Assembly (NCBI RefSeq): GCF_023065955.2
Contig: NW_026622974.1
Coordinates: 31,899,718-31,963,717 of the forward strand
Length of the DNA: 64,000 bases
Source of the DNA: Ursus arctos
Taxonomy: Eukaryota; Chordata; Mammalia; Carnivora; Ursidae
Direction of reading: 5' to 3'
In this document: positions 1-12,702 of the stretch, piece by piece
Layout of the letters: every line of letters begins with the position of its first letter
How positions within the stretch are numbered: the stretch's first letter is position 1
The notes under the pieces: model-generated
What the model was told of the DNA's origin: nothing
Database searches by the model: none
Seen by the model: the letters and a program-made list of their open reading frames with translations, nothing else
Position numbers and translations under genes: made by a program

Positions 1-284
1 TCTATAGGTTCAGACAAATGTATAATGACATATATCCATCATTATGGTATATGAAGTATTTTCACCATCCTAAAAATCCTCTGTGTTCTGCCCATGCACC
101 CCTAACCCAAACGCCCCCAACTCTTATCAACCACTGACCTTTTTACTCTCTCCATAATTTTGCCTTTCTAGAATGTCACATAGTTGAAATCATACAGTAC
201 ATAACCTTTTCAGACTGGCTTATTTCACTTAGTAACACTCACTTAAATTTCCTGTATATCTTTTCATGGCTTAATAGTTAATTT

Positions 285-488
285 TTTTTTTTAATTTTTA
301 AGATGTATTTATTTACTTTAGAGCGAGGGAGTGCAGCGGGGAGGGGCAGAGGGACAGGAAGAGAGTCTGAAGCCGACTCCATGCTGAGCTGGGAGCCTGA
401 TTCGGGGCTTGATCTCATGAGCCTGAGATCATGACCTGAGCCAAAATCAAGAGTCTGACACTTAACGACTATGCCACCCAGGCGCCCC
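285..488 (-). mobile_element. Carnivore tRNA-SINE inserted in L1
   Basis: Poly(T)/AT-rich tail on the left, reversed head ending 'acccaggcgcccc' on the right. It is flanked by a 12-bp near-perfect target duplication (aatagttaattt at 273-284, aatagttcattt at 489-500). It interrupts the L1 3' UTR. Confidence 0.95.
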
Positions 489-1750
489 AATAGTTCATTT
501 CTTTATAGCACTGAATAATATTCCATTATCTGGATGTACCAGTTTATTTAGCCATTCACCTACTAAAGGACGTCTTGGTTGTTTTGACAATCATGGATAA
601 AGCTGCTATAAACATTTATGTGCAGATTTTTGTGTGGATGTAAGTTTTCAACTTCTTCAGGTCATACAGTAAGAGTATGTATAGTTTGTAAGAAACCTTC
701 AAACTGTACCATTTTGCATTTCTGTCAGCAATGAATGAGACTTTCTGTTTTCCCACATCCTCACCAGCATTTGCTGTGTCAGTGTTTTGAATTTTCGCCT
801 TAAGTACTAATAGATGTGTAGTATATCTCATTGTTGGTTTAATTCACATTTCCTTGATGACGTATGATGTTGAGCATCTTTTCATATGGCTATTTGCTAT
901 CTGTATATCTTCTTTGGTGAGGTGTCTATTAAGGTCTTTGGCCCATTTTTAAAGTTGGATTATTTGTTTTCTTATTACGTTTTAAGAGTTCTTTGTATAT
1001 TTTGGGTAACAATCTTTTATCAGATGTATATTAAATATTTTCTCCTAGCCCAAGGCTTGTCTTTTCATTCTCTTGACATTGTTTTTCACAGAGCAGTTTT
1101 TAATTGTAATGAAGTCCATCTTATCAATTATTTCTTTTATGGATCGTGACTTTGGTGTTGAATCTAAAAAGTCATTGTCGTACTGGGTCATCTAGATTTC
1201 TTGTGTGTTATCTTCTAGGAGTCTTATAGTTTTGCATTTTGTATTTAGGTCTGTGATCCACTTTGAGTTTATTTTTGTGAAGGTTGTAAGGTCTGTGTCT
1301 AGATTCATCTGGACTTCCTATTTTGGTTCATTGTCTATTCTTTCACCAATACCACACTGTCTTGATTACTGTGACTTAATAAGTATTGAAGGTCAGTAGT
1401 TTCAATTCTCTAACTTTGTTCTTGTTCCTCAATATTGTGCTGGCTATTCTGGATATTTTGCCTCTGTATATAATCTTTAGAATCAGTTTGAACAAGATAA
1501 TTGCTGGGATTTCAATAGGAATTGCATCACATTTATAGATCAAGTTGGGAAGAAAAGACATCTTGACAATATTGAATCCTTCTATCCATGAACATGGAAT
1601 ATCTCTCCATTTCTTTAGTTATTCTTTGATTTTCTTCATCAGTTTGGTAGTTTTCCTCATACAGATTTTGTACATATTTTGTTAGATTTATACCTACATA
1701 TTTCATGTACCATGGAAATGGTATTTTATCTATTTATTTATTTATTTTTT

Positions 1751-1938
1751 AAAGATTTTATTTGTTTATTTGACAGAGATAGAGACAGCCAGCGAGAGAG
1801 GGAACACAAGCAGGGGGAGTGGGAGAGGAAGAAGCAGGCTTCCAGTGGAGGAGCCAATGTGGGGCTTGATCCCAGAATGCCGGGATCACGCCCTGAGCCG
1901 AAGGCAGACGCTTAACGACTGAGCCACCCAGGCGCCCC
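1751..1938 (-). mobile_element. Carnivore tRNA-SINE inserted in L1
   Basis: Typical reversed body (gacagagatagagacagcca) and head (gccacccaggcgcccc). The probable target duplication is ttattttt(t)a at 1742-1750 and 1939-1948. It lies in the L1 ORF2 C-terminal part. Confidence 0.93.
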
Positions 1939-2394
1939 TTATTTTTAATCTCAAGTTCCACTTGTTCATTGGTGGTATATAGGAAATAATATTTTGTTGA
2001 AGATCTTTGCATCTATGTTCATAAGACATATTGGTCTATAGTTTTATTTTCTTTAATGTCTTTGTCTGGTTTTGGTATGCAGGTATGAGTGATAAGGTAG
2101 TCTCTCTGCTTCTATTCTCTGAAAGAGATTGTAAAGAATTGTTATAATTTCTTCCTTAAATGTTTGATAGATTCACCAGTGAACCCAGTGGGCCTGGTGT
2201 TTTCTGTTTTGGAAGGTTATTAATTATGGATTCAATTTCTTTACCAGATAGATACAGACCTAGTCAGATTTTTTATTTCTTCTTGTGTGTGTTTAGGAAA
2301 ATTGTGTCTTTCAAAGAACTGGCCCATTTCATCTTATTTGTCAAATTTGTGGGCATAGAGTTCTTCATAGTATTTCTGTATCATCCTTTTTTAA

Positions 2395-2603
2395 AAGATT
2401 TATTTGTTTATTTATTTGAGAGAGACAGAGACAGAAAGAGAGCCTTCAGGGGGAGGGGCAGAGAGAGAAGGAGAAAGAATCTCAAGCAGACTCCCTGTTG
2501 AGCACAGAGCCTGCTGCAGGGCTTGATCTCGACCTTGAGATCATGATCTGAGCTGAAATCAAGAGTTGAACACTTAACCTACTGAGCTACCCAGGCCCCC
2601 CCT
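2395..2603 (-). mobile_element. Older carnivore tRNA-SINE in L1
   Basis: A diverged copy ending 'gagctacccaggccccccc'. The flanks share 'at(c)atcctttt(tt)aa' on the left and 'ttatccttttaa' on the right. More substitutions than its neighbours suggest an older insertion. Confidence 0.9.
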
Positions 2604-2815
2604 TTATTATCCTTTTAATGTCGGTAGGATCTGTACTGATGTCCCTTCTTTCATTTGTGATATTAATAATTTGTTTCTTGTCACTGGTTTTCTTTTTTAG
2701 TCTGGCTAGAAGCTTATTTATTTCATTCATCTTTTCAAGGATCTAGCTTTGGTCTTGTTGCTTTTCCTCCATTGATTTCCTGTTTTCTCCTGTTTTGATT
2801 TCTGCTCTAATTCTT

Positions 2816-3054
2816 TGTGGGTTTTTGTTGTTGTTGTTGTTGTGTTTTTTTGTGGGTTTTTTTGTAATTTCTGACAATTTTTAAATTTTAATTCCAGTAT
2901 CGTTAACATACAGTGTTATATTAGTTTCAGGTGTATAATATGGTGAAATATGGAATACTTCAGAATCTTCCATGCCAACCTCGCACAAGGACCATGCTAA
3001 TCTTCTCTGTATCATTCCCATTTTTAAAGTATATGTGCTGCCAAAGTGAGCACC
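2816..3054 (-). pseudogene. U6 snRNA-L1 3' end chimeric retropseudogene
   Basis: On the minus strand, 3053 down to 2946 is a full-length U6 snRNA copy: it starts GTGCTCACTTTGGCAGCACA, holds the core ATACAGAGAAGATTAGCATGG, and ends TTCCATATTT; I judge about 80% identity to mammalian U6. It is fused directly to an L1 3' end (2945-2877, 'acctgaaactaatataacac...gttaacgatactggaatt') like the carnivore L1 tails near 59980, then to a degenerate A-rich tail (2876-2816). The target duplication ctgctct(a/g)att(c/a)tt lies at 2802-2815 and 3055-3068. The family mechanism is known: L1 RT switches template from L1 RNA to U6 RNA. No U6 promoter elements are expected or seen. Confidence 0.9.
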
Positions 3055-4764
3055 CTGCTCTGATTATTATTTCTTCTCTTCTGCTTACTTTAATTTGCTT
3101 ATCTTTTTCTAGTTTCCTCCATGTAAGTTTAAATTATTGATTTTAACTTTTTATCTTTTTAAAAATATATGCATTCAATGCTATGAATTTCCTCCTAAAC
3201 ACTGTTTTCACTGCATCTCACAAGTTTTGATAAATTGTGCTTTCATTTTCATTTAATTAGAAATATTTAAAAATTTCTCTTGATATTTCTTCTTTGATCC
3301 CTCTGTTGGTTAGAAGTGTGTTGTTTAATCTTCACATATTTTGGGACTTCCCAGTTACCTTTCTATTCTTGATTTCTAGTTTAATTTCATTGTGGTCTGA
3401 GAGCAGACATTGTTTGATTTCATTGTTTTAAATTAAGATGTGTTTTATGGCCCAGAATGTGGTCTATCTTGGTGAATATTCCATGTGAGCTTGAGAAGAA
3501 AGTATATTCTATTGTTGGATGAAATAGTCTATAGCTCTCAATTATATCCAGTTGATTTTTGGTGTTGTCGAGTTCACCTGTATTTTTCTGATTTTCTGCC
3601 TGCTGGATATGTTAATTTCTGATAGAGGGGTATTGAAGTCTCCAACGATGATTGTGGATTCATCTATTTTCTTCTCAGTTCTATCAGTTTTGCCTCATGC
3701 AGTTTGACACTCTGTTGTTAGGTTTAAATTAAAGACTGTTATGCCTTCTTGGAATTAACCCCTTTGTCATTATGTAGTGACCCATCTTTATCTCTGATAA
3801 CTTTCTTTGCTTTGATGTCTGTTCTGTTTGGAATTAATATAGCTATTCCTGTTCTCTTTTGATTAGTGTTCACACTGTATATATTTCTCCATCCATTAAC
3901 TTTTAATCTATATGTGTCTTTATATTTATAGTGTGTTTAGTGGACTGCTTATAGTTCTCTCTTGCTTCTTGATCCACTCTAACAATCTCTACCTTTTAAT
4001 TGATGCATTTAGACCATTGACATTTAAAATGATTATTGATACATTTGGATTAATATCTATGATATTTGTTACTGTCTTCTATTTGTTGTCCTTGTTTTTC
4101 TTGTTGTTGTTGTTGTTCCTATTTTTCTCTTCCACTCTTTCTGCCTTTTATGGTTTTAATTGAACATTTTATATGGTACCATTTTCTCTCCTTTCATAGC
4201 ATATCAATTATATATCTTTTTTTACTTTCCTCAGTGGTTGCCCTGGAGTTTGCAATGTACATTTACAAGTAATCCAAGTCCACTTTCAAAAGACTTTTCC
4301 ACTTCATGGGTAACGTGAGTACCTTATAATAACAAAATAATCTTAATTCTTCCTTCCTGTTCCTTGCATCATTGCTATCATATATTTCACTTGTATATAA
4401 GCATACATAAGCATGTATATGCATATATGTTATGCATATTGTTATTTTGAACAAACCATTACCTATTAGATTAATTAGGAATAAGAAAAATGAGTTTTTA
4501 TTTTATCTTCATTTATTCCTTCCTCAGTGCTCTTCTTTTCTTTATGTAGATTTGTTTCTAACCTATATTATTTTCTTTCTCTCTAAAGAACATCTTTTTA
4601 AACATTTATTGCAACTCAAGTTTACTGACAACAAATTCATTCAATATCAATTAGTCTGAGGAAGTCTTTATTTCTCCTTCACTTTTGAAGGATAATTTCA
4701 TGGGTTACAGAATTCCAGGTCGATTTTTGTTGTTGTTGTTGTTGTTGTTAGTACTTTAAGTATT

Positions 4765-5013
4765 TCACTCTACTCTCTTCTTACTTGCATAGTTTCTGAG
4801 GAGAAGTTGTATACAATTATTATCTTTTTTCCTGTAGGTAATGTGTCTTATATCTCTGGCTTCTTGCAGGATTTTTTCTTTATCTTTGATTTTCTGTAGT
4901 TTGACGACGATACGCTTAGGTGTAAGGTTTTTGGATTTTATCCTTCTTGGTGTTCTCCTAGATTCCTGGATTTGTGGATTGGTGTCTGACGTTAATTTGG
5001 GAAAAATTCTCAA
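4765..5013 (-). pseudogene. L1 ORF1 C-terminal relic
   Basis: An 82-codon open frame on the minus strand is recognisable as the RNA-binding and C-terminal part of an L1 ORF1 protein: it holds a 'PQIQE..RTPRR' stretch followed by 'IKDKEKIL..ARD....TYR', the conserved order in this family. ORF1p is the nucleic-acid chaperone of L1 particles. Frameshifts cut it on both sides, so this is a decayed piece of the surrounding element, not a gene. Confidence 0.85.
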
Positions 5014-5278
5014 CCATTATTGTTTCAAATATTTCTTCTATTTCATTCTGTCTTTCTTCTTCTTTTGGTATTCCCATTATACATAGTCACACCTTTTGTG
5101 GTTGTCCTATAGTGCTTGGATATTCTATTACATTTTTCCTCAGTCTTTATTCTCTTTGCTTTTCAGTTTTTGAGATTTCTATGAATATATCATCAAGCTC
5201 AGAGATTCTTTTCTCAACTACATCCAGTGTATTGGTAAGTCCATCAAAGACATTCTTTATTTGTTACAGGTATTTTTT

Positions 5279-5462
5279 TTTTTAATTTACTTATTTCTTT
5301 GAAAGAGAGTGGGGGAGGGGGAGGAGAGAGGGAGAGTGAGTCATGCAGACTCTGTACTGAGTGCAGACCCCTCTGTGGGATTTGATCTCATGACCCTGAG
5401 ATCATGACCTGAGCTGAAACCAAGATTAGGCTGCTTAACTGACTCCACTACCCAGGTGCCCC
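5279..5462 (-). mobile_element. Older carnivore tRNA-SINE in L1
   Basis: Reversed SINE with a long poly(T) tail and head 'ctacccaggtgcccc'. The target duplication is tacag(g)tatttttt at 5265-5278 and from 5463. It interrupts the L1 ORF1 region. Confidence 0.93.
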
Positions 5463-5700
5463 TACAGTATTTTTTAAAAGATCTCTAGCATTTCCTTTTG
5501 GTTCTTAGAATGGAATTCCTATCTCTCTGCTCACATTGTCTATCTGTTCTTGCATTCTGTTTATCTGTTGGAGCCCTTAGCATATTACTCATCATTGTTT
5601 AAAATTCCTGGTCTGATAATTCCAACATACCTGTCATGTCTGGTTCTGATGCTGGCTCTTTTTCTTCAAATCCAGTCCCTGCTATTCCATCTTGGCTGGA

Positions 5701-8700
5701 AGCAGAAGTACATTCTTCCATTTATAAAATATTTATCTCACCCAAATTTGCCTAACTTATCTCCTGTATGTTATGCTTATTTTTTTAGTAATATTTTAAA
5801 ACTTTGACACTCTAAAAAAAATGTGACTTTTCCCCAAGAGGGAAAAATGCTTTTCATTGTTGTATTCATCTCAGTACTTGAGTCATATAATTTTTACCCA
5901 TCAGCTTCATAAAAGGTCTTCAGTGTAAGCTATTGGGATCAATTTGACAGTAAGACTTTGTATGATGAATGCATTCCCTAATTGTGGGAAAAAAAACACA
6001 AAAAACCCAAGCAAAAGATTTAACCACTGTGCCTAATTCTTCTTTGCCACTGCACTGTTCTTTGCAAAAAAGGTTGGAAACCAGCCCTATTTTCTTTTGT
6101 GTCCATTTTGTTTTTCCACCATGATTGGCTGGAAAGTCATAAAGACATTTTTTTTAACCATTTAAAAGAGGAAAAACATAAATTCTTCTATAATTATTTA
6201 TGTAAAGCATACATTTGTCTACCAAATCTACCATAAAATCAAGAGCTAAAATTTGAACATTAGACAAATTTAGGTTTGACTTCTTTGGGGCTATTAGTGA
6301 TGACCAGCTATCTAATATTTAGGGCTTGTTCTTTCCTTTTGTGTGCTGGTGTGTACCCTTCTGGGGATACTACTGGCAGACAAAACTCCTCTCCTTTGCT
6401 GTTCGATCTTCCAGAAAGCATTATACCTACTGGCAGGTGAAAATATCACATTATGGAAGTTATATAGACTTCATCGGCAGGGAAAAGGCTGTGTTCATGG
6501 CAAGTTCATGGCATTTGTGCCATTGCAAACTAGTTTCTTAACCTGAGACCTGATAGATAGCAGCAGCTTTGAAATCTATGAACATTTTAAAATTGTATGC
6601 AAATATTTGTGTATGTGTTTATATTTTCTATACATAGACTCCATAATTTTATTTATACTTGAAGAGAGTTTTTAAATGATGAGTTCTTCATCTAGTCCCA
6701 TTGCAGAGTGGAGCAACAGAACAACCAGACCCATTGTCAAAGTACTATAGAATGACACCCCCATAAAATTATCCTCTGAGAATGAATTAAAAATCTAGAT
6801 CACTCAGGCCTCAGAGTGGACTTTTTGACCCAATGATATCCTGCCACAACCCAAATTATAGCTGGTAGTTTAACACCAAGATAATCAGCTCTTCTGGTGC
6901 CTTAAAAATGCAAAAGCTTTATATTTGGTTTTTATTTTTTCTGTCATGTTAAAACCATATAAATAAATACATATTCAGGTGAAACTTTTGTTTAAGGCTG
7001 TAAAGATATTCCTAGGAAACATTCATTAAGAGAAAAAGAAAGAAAAAGTTGCTTATCCACATGGTTAACTTTTCAAGTGAAATAAGGTATTAGTTACCAA
7101 TGTGTATGCTAAATCATAAAGCAAGTTTGATAATATTAATTGCATTATATATCAAGATTTGAATGATTTTTTAAAATCACATTATTCTTTCTCACAATAA
7201 ACCATGTCTTTGCTACTTTTCTCTGTCCAGTTAAGCAATACTAGATCTCAGAATATAGGCCAGTCATTTTAATCATTCTGTAATCAATCAATTTATATAG
7301 GGGAAGTGTTATTATTTCTATGTAATTCCTAACAAACTAGAACCCCAAAACAACTTATGTTCATAAGAGAACTCCACCTCCTTATTTTTGAGTGGGTTTA
7401 TTAAGCACCATCTTTTGATCTAAAGCTCCCTTTAGCTTCATTTTTGATGCCTAGGGGTGTTTCTTTGGTAAAAATAATAATAGCAATGAAGTCATCCTTC
7501 AAAAAAACATTTCACCATCCATTCACATTCCTTGCTTTTCATGCCATGTCTCAGACTCAACTTATACTCAGTTTTCCCTTTGGCAGTTTCTTATGTTGAT
7601 TTCAACTCCAGAATTAAGCAATATATATCAAAAAAGCAGTTCACTCATAAGAGTAAATAATATACCAAAATAAAATATGTTTCAAGAGGGAGGTGCTTTC
7701 CTTCATCTCTGAAGCATTTTACTACATTATTAATACTTGAAAATATATCTTATTTGCCAATTATCCAATACAATTAAAAGAGCTAGAGATTCCAAATTTT
7801 TCTACCAGTCTCTCTCTCTCTCTCTCTCTTTTGTTTTGGTAAGAAGTACATATTTTATAATTTTATAAATTTTATAAAATTTTGTAATTTTATAAATTAA
7901 TAAATATGATTTCTAAAACTGCCATCTTTTTAAAAAATGAAAGTTCATCCTTTATATATGTTATTTCTGAAGTTATTACTTTAAATCATTATTTAAGTTT
8001 GTCTATTGTATTGATTGTGTTGGGTGAAGAATTTTTTCTCTGTAAAAGGAAACTATCATTTATCTATGCGATATTGATATAAAATGTCAGTGTTCAAAAA
8101 AAAAGCTAAATTTAATACCAGCAACTGTAATCTCAAAAGTACTATATGATTGTAGGAAATGCTTTTAATGCATTCTCTGTATTTATGGATCATAATAACT
8201 ATAAAGATGATGAAGTCTGGTTGTGCTTGCATGTGGCTTCCGTTGAACATGGTGGGCAGTTGGTGGCACAGGTGGCAAAAGTGACAAGTTGCAATATCTT
8301 AGCATGATATGGGGACTATTTTAAGATCCATCCCTGTGGAAACTTAGGCAGATCAAAGGAACTGAATCTGATCTGTTAGTATCAAGCTACAATACTCCAC
8401 ACTGCTTTTTACTAAAGGTCTTGGTAAACAAAGGTATTCAGTTACTTTTTAAAAATTAAACATCTTTACGTAATGAAATTTTGATTTACAGAAGTTCATA
8501 CTGACTTTAACATGACACAATTATTTGTAAAACAACAATATGAAAGATCTAAGAAAGCTATGTGTTGTTGACATAGAACACATATTCTAGATAGGCTATG
8601 GAATTCTATTAAATAAGAGATTATAAAATAAAATATCCCAATACTGTTGCAACTCCTAGCTAAAGATCACCTAAATATTGCTAATTTGAGCTAATTGATA

Positions 8701-8892
8701 CAGGAAGAAAAACAAGGGTATAAAATGACCACTAATGCTTGGCTATGTTTACTGTTTGCCTTACTAATTATCTTGTCATCTCAATGTCACTAGCTTCAAA
8801 GCATACAATTTTCAATTTTTTCAGAGCCAGGATATTCAAATATTTTAAAGTTGGAGATTTCTTCTTGTTTAAATCAAAATTAATTTCCAATC
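5701..8892. other. Unassigned DNA, no gene recognised
   Basis: About 3.2 kb with no repeat I can name. A (TC)n run lies at 7810-7829, followed by an AT-only stretch at about 7850-7910. Two overlapping open frames at 6326-6546 (71 and 67 codons) have no recognisable domain or splice context. This is one of the longer repeat-free blocks and could hold conserved non-coding sequence, which cannot be judged from one genome. Confidence 0.5.
7810..7829. repeat. (TC)n microsatellite
   Basis: Ten CT dinucleotides in a row. Confidence 0.9.
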
Positions 8893-8907
8893 TCTATGAC
8901 AGTTTTT

Positions 8908-9002
8908 TTTTTAAGTAATCTTTATGCCCAACATGGGGCTTGAATGCACAACCCCAAGATCAAGAGTCACATGTTCTACTGACTGAGCCAACCAGGCAAC
9001 CT
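8908..9002 (-). mobile_element. Short old-type carnivore SINE
   Basis: This 95-bp element has the older short body (reverse of 'ttgggtgtagagattact'), with 'gatcaagagtcacatgttct' near the head and no CT-rich region. A perfect 15-bp target duplication, tctatgacagttttt, lies at 8893-8907 and 9003-9017. It is the same type as the copy at 63705. Confidence 0.92.
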
Positions 9003-9017
9003 TCTATGACAGTTTTT

Positions 9018-9635
9018 AAAAAGTGGCAATGGAATTCATTTAATGATCACCAATTATTTTCAATAGACTTCCTGGTGGAAACCTCTCATAAAAACTTATA
9101 ACTTTTTCTAAAAAAGATAATTTTAAAATATGATAGCAGAAACTTGCAGAACTACCAATCTACAATGTGTATTAACTAATCATCTCCTGGAAGTTTTAGA
9201 GGATAAAGAGAATAAAATTATTTGTTAAGCAATTCAACTGGACCTGGGTATATTTAATTCAACCACATTTTTTTTTAGAACCATGTATTTGAAAAACAGA
9301 TACTCAAGTCACAACTAGCAATCTGTTAGAAGCACAGAAAAAAATACATGAATCCCTCAATTATAAGTTGCCAGCAATTTTGAGACACCTCATCCATTTT
9401 ACAGTAGCTTTCAAGGGGAAAAAACTATATTAAATAAAGATAATTTTTTAACTTGCCAATATCTTTTATCCATATAATTAGATTTTTTTTTCCTTTCAGC
9501 AGCAAATCAGCATTTAAGAGTAAATTTTCTGCATGTCTGACATCTAAGAAGTCTGCATTATGGTAGGTATTTTCAATTATGGGTAATACCATGGTGACCC
9601 ACTGCTCAAACCTTGACCTCTTTAACATCTTAAGG
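9018..9635. other. Unassigned AT-rich DNA
   Basis: No repeat or gene recognised. A 67-codon minus-strand frame at 9425-9628 has no family resemblance I can see. Confidence 0.4.
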
Positions 9636-9650
9636 CTTGATAGAATTTCT

Positions 9651-9846
9651 TTTTTTTTTTTTTTAAGATTTTATTTATTTGTCAGAGAGAGAGAGAGAGA
9701 GAGCACAAGCAGGGGGAGTGGCAGGGAGAGGGAGAAGCAGGCTCCCTGCTAAGTGGGGAAATCAATGCAGGACTCCATCCCAGGATGCTGGGATCATGAC
9801 CTGAGCCAAAGGCAGACGCTTGACACAATGAGCCACACAGACATCC
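9651..9846 (-). mobile_element. Carnivore tRNA-SINE
   Basis: Poly(T) tail, (GA)n, 'gcacaagcagggggagtggc', and a diverged head. A perfect 15-bp target duplication, cttgatagaatttct, lies at 9636-9650 and 9847-9861. Confidence 0.96.
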
Positions 9847-9861
9847 CTTGATAGAATTTCT

Positions 9862-11570
9862 AGGCACATCGAGGAATATCAGTGTTTTTCCTGCACTTTC
9901 TGTTTGGGTAAAATCTTAGGTTTTTTTGTAAATTAAAAATTACTTTTCTTAAGCCAGCTGGGAGCTTTTGACAGATAGTTGTTCAATGATTTAGTTAAAG
10001 GTTTTCACTTCACATAAACAAGATCCCCGTTTAACTTAAAATTCAACAGCAAAAAAAAAAAAAAAAAATCAATAGCAAATAACAAAATTGAACAGATTCC
10101 TTCTAAATACAGGTTTGCACATGTGTAGACAATGACAGTGTCCTTTTTTTCTTTTTCCCTGATGGCTGACAGGGTTCTAAAAAAATATCACTGTAAAATA
10201 TAACGCAATTCTAGGTGCATAAAGTGTGAAGAGAGAAAACTAGAATTGAGAAAATGTGGTATATTTCAACATCTTTCTTTGGTATTTTGTATATCAGTCT
10301 GAGTTCTCAGATCTTCTATGTTCCTTTTGGATTTTACATCTATGGCAGCACATTGAAAGGTTTAAAGACTTGAAGGAAAACTAAAGACTTAAAGAGTTAC
10401 AACATGATCAAAGGCAACTGTATAATAACATCTCACGGTATGTATAAAAGCAGATATAGTTACTAGACAGTTCACTTGTTTGTTCTTTCAATACTATGTT
10501 GCTGACATCTTGACCATGGATTCTCTGATACTCACTAGGTAAAGTTCTTGCATGCTTCCCATGATTTTTTCTTTGTTGCTAGCTTAATGTCACCTTCAGG
10601 AGGCCCCTTACTCCTACTCTACACTTTCCCACTTGGCCTACTCAGCTCAGCATCCCATCTGACAGACACCATCTTAACCATGTAAACTGTAGTTGTAGCA
10701 GATTATGGTTGGATTGCGAAGAAGATATCAATTTTACCATATTAAGACAAAAGGAGAATTAAATTGGTTTATGTAATCTAAGGAAGCACTGAACAACCAA
10801 ACAATAAGCCAGGAATCATTGAGTCTGAGGAAACTCTAGAAACACGGGCAGAAGCCCTGGACCAATTTAATTACGTGGATGAAAAGGTGGTATTTTCTAG
10901 AAGAGGACTGTTAATTGGACACTTACAGATGTAAAGCAAAAGATGAAGTCTACACATTGTTTATAATTTGTAACTTTGTGACAGTTCAGGTGGGAGAATT
11001 TTGTGTACAAGTATTATAATTAGGTTCAATAAAATAAAGTATTGCAATAGTGAATCACTGACACATTCTGAAATTTTGCTCACCAATACTAGCTTTTAAA
11101 GGTTTAAAAAGTCATTAGACTTGCAAAAGTTAGACTGATATTAAAACATTTCTTCCCCAATTCCTGTGATCATTCACTCCATCTTCTGCCTCAGAAGCCA
11201 CACATGTACAGGAGCACAAGTATCTAGCACTTCTTATGTTTTTGTTCAGAGTCTGTTAAATATTTGGAGACTGATTTATAAATCTAAGGAAGAACAAAAG
11301 TGTCAGACCAAATGTGTTTCATCATTTCCTAAAGTTGTGAGTAACTATCTTAAGAACAAGAGGAGCAAGGGAATGTTGCTCCTGGTGGAAGAGAAAGAAA
11401 ACCAAACAACTAATAACAACAAAGAGAAACATATTTTCAAGAAGAATACACTGGTGATGGGAGAGCAGAGATGCAAAGGAAAATTATTTTGGGATAACTT
11501 TCTAAAGGCATATGTATTCAAATCATCAGAACAAAGAACATCTGAAAAGCAAAGTTTATAGAGCTCATTA
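9862..11570. other. Unassigned DNA with weak open frames
   Basis: There is an A18 run at about 10051-10068. A 50-codon open frame at 10782-10934 and a 131-codon frame at 11166-11561 read as plausible protein but match no family I know and have no convincing exon structure. AATAAA-like hexamers lie near 11027-11036. No repeat is recognised. Confidence 0.45.
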
Positions 11571-11574
11571 CACC

Positions 11575-11690
11575 TTCACCATAATGTTTACGTCAACTCT
11601 ACTATCCCTGTTTGGTTACATGGCTGCCAGTGGCAGAGCTAGCATGTGACTCCAAGTCCTCTGGCAACAAATTAATGTACCTTCTCTTAC
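11575..11690 (-). mobile_element. MIR fragment (weak)
   Basis: 'tggctgccagtggcagagctagc...tgactccaagtcctctggc' follows the order of the MIR core read in reverse. It is strongly diverged. Confidence 0.5.
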
Positions 11691-11744
11691 CCTATACTGT
11701 CTCCCACTCAAGCTCTTTACATGTTTGAAAGGAAACATGCTTTC

Positions 11745-11910
11745 TACATATGGAGAATCAAAAGTCCTCCCACCAGCACCTATTAGCTCAGTGACCTCAA
11801 GCAAGTTACCTTAACCTCTTTGCACTTTACATGACTCATCTATGCAATGAGAAGGATGAGATCCTTTCTGTCATTATTGAGTTGTTGGAAGATCAAGTAA
11901 GACAGTTCTT
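11745..11910 (+). mobile_element. MIR fragment
   Basis: 'gtgacctcaagcaagttaccttaacctctt...catctatgcaatgagaaggatgaga...ttgttggaagatcaagtaag' matches the MIR core and 3' half in order. Confidence 0.8.
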
Positions 11911-12702
11911 TTTAACAATAACATTTATACATATAAGGGATTGTTATAATTGAAATGCATAAAGAAAATGGTTGATGAGATTTCCCAGGCACTAGTTATT
12001 ATATTTAAGGACTCACAGTAGCAATAGTCGAAAATAATTTCTCTCTCAATTAGGCACCCATTGGGCCATTGTGGAGTTAGTATTGAATCCAGTTTATGTC
12101 TCTTCACCTTGAGGATGCTGTGAAGTGGGGAAGTTCAGAGTAGTTTAATAATATGATTAAAGTGGTGAATAAATAAGACCCAAGAGAACAGGTAGAAGGA
12201 GTTGGAATTAATTAGTCTGGAGACAATAACTGCCTCCTAATACATGAGGCATTATCATAAGAAAAATGTAGACCAACTTTTATCCATTGACTTGAAAGGA
12301 ACTGTGAAAATACAGTACAGACATAAGACAGAATTTACTGACAGGGTGTTTGTTAAATATTAAAACAAACTATAGAAAGAAGATGTGGAGTCTTCTTTGT
12401 CGGTGGTTTTTCCAAAGAAAAATAGACACAAATCAATCTGGTATGGTCAGGGAACAGATATACTTGCAATCAGGGAACTAGACAAGCTAAACTATTGAGA
12501 TCTTCTCTCGGCTCTCAAGAATTCTGTAGTTCTCTGGCTAATTCCCTTGAATAATCAAAACATAGGTAGATAGCAAATTTTTCTAATTATCCTTGTCCAA
12601 ATATGCAGACTACATGAATCTGTTACTACCCTAACATATGTAGTTCATATTGTTGGTTGTTTTAGAGGAGGGTGTGATAGATGCAGAGGTTGAGTTAATC
12701 TC
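11911..12702. other. Unassigned DNA
   Basis: No repeat, RNA gene or exon recognised. The open frames here are short and unsupported. Confidence 0.4.

Larger units (their letters stand above)
1..5700 (-). mobile_element. Ancient LINE-1 (L1M type), nearly full length, minus strand
   Basis: The plus strand reads as the reverse complement of a mammalian L1. From right to left come the ORF1 5' region (about 5.5-5.7 kb), the ORF1 C-terminal part (4.76-5.0 kb), the ORF1-ORF2 spacer (4.2-4.7 kb), ORF2 endonuclease (3.1-4.1 kb), the RT start (2.0-2.8 kb), the ORF2 C-terminus (0.9-1.7 kb) and the 3' UTR (1-0.85 kb). Stops and frameshifts are everywhere, so it is dead. Near 1985-2000 the alignment to L1 jumps, removing the part of RT that should hold the catalytic motif. 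The left end runs off the window. Inserted later are SINEs at 285, 1751, 2395 and 5279 and a U6-L1 chimera at 2816. The exact L1M subfamily is not settled. Confidence 0.93.

Noticed and set aside
10782..10934. 50-codon frame that reads as plausible protein, with AATAAA hexamers downstream
   Set aside because: Bounded by stops on both sides, no good splice acceptor, and such short frames are common by chance.
11166..11561. 131-codon plus-strand open frame
   Set aside because: Lys/Asn-rich composition follows the AT-rich DNA; no family recognised, and MIR sequence begins just after it. Could be tested by conservation but not supported here.
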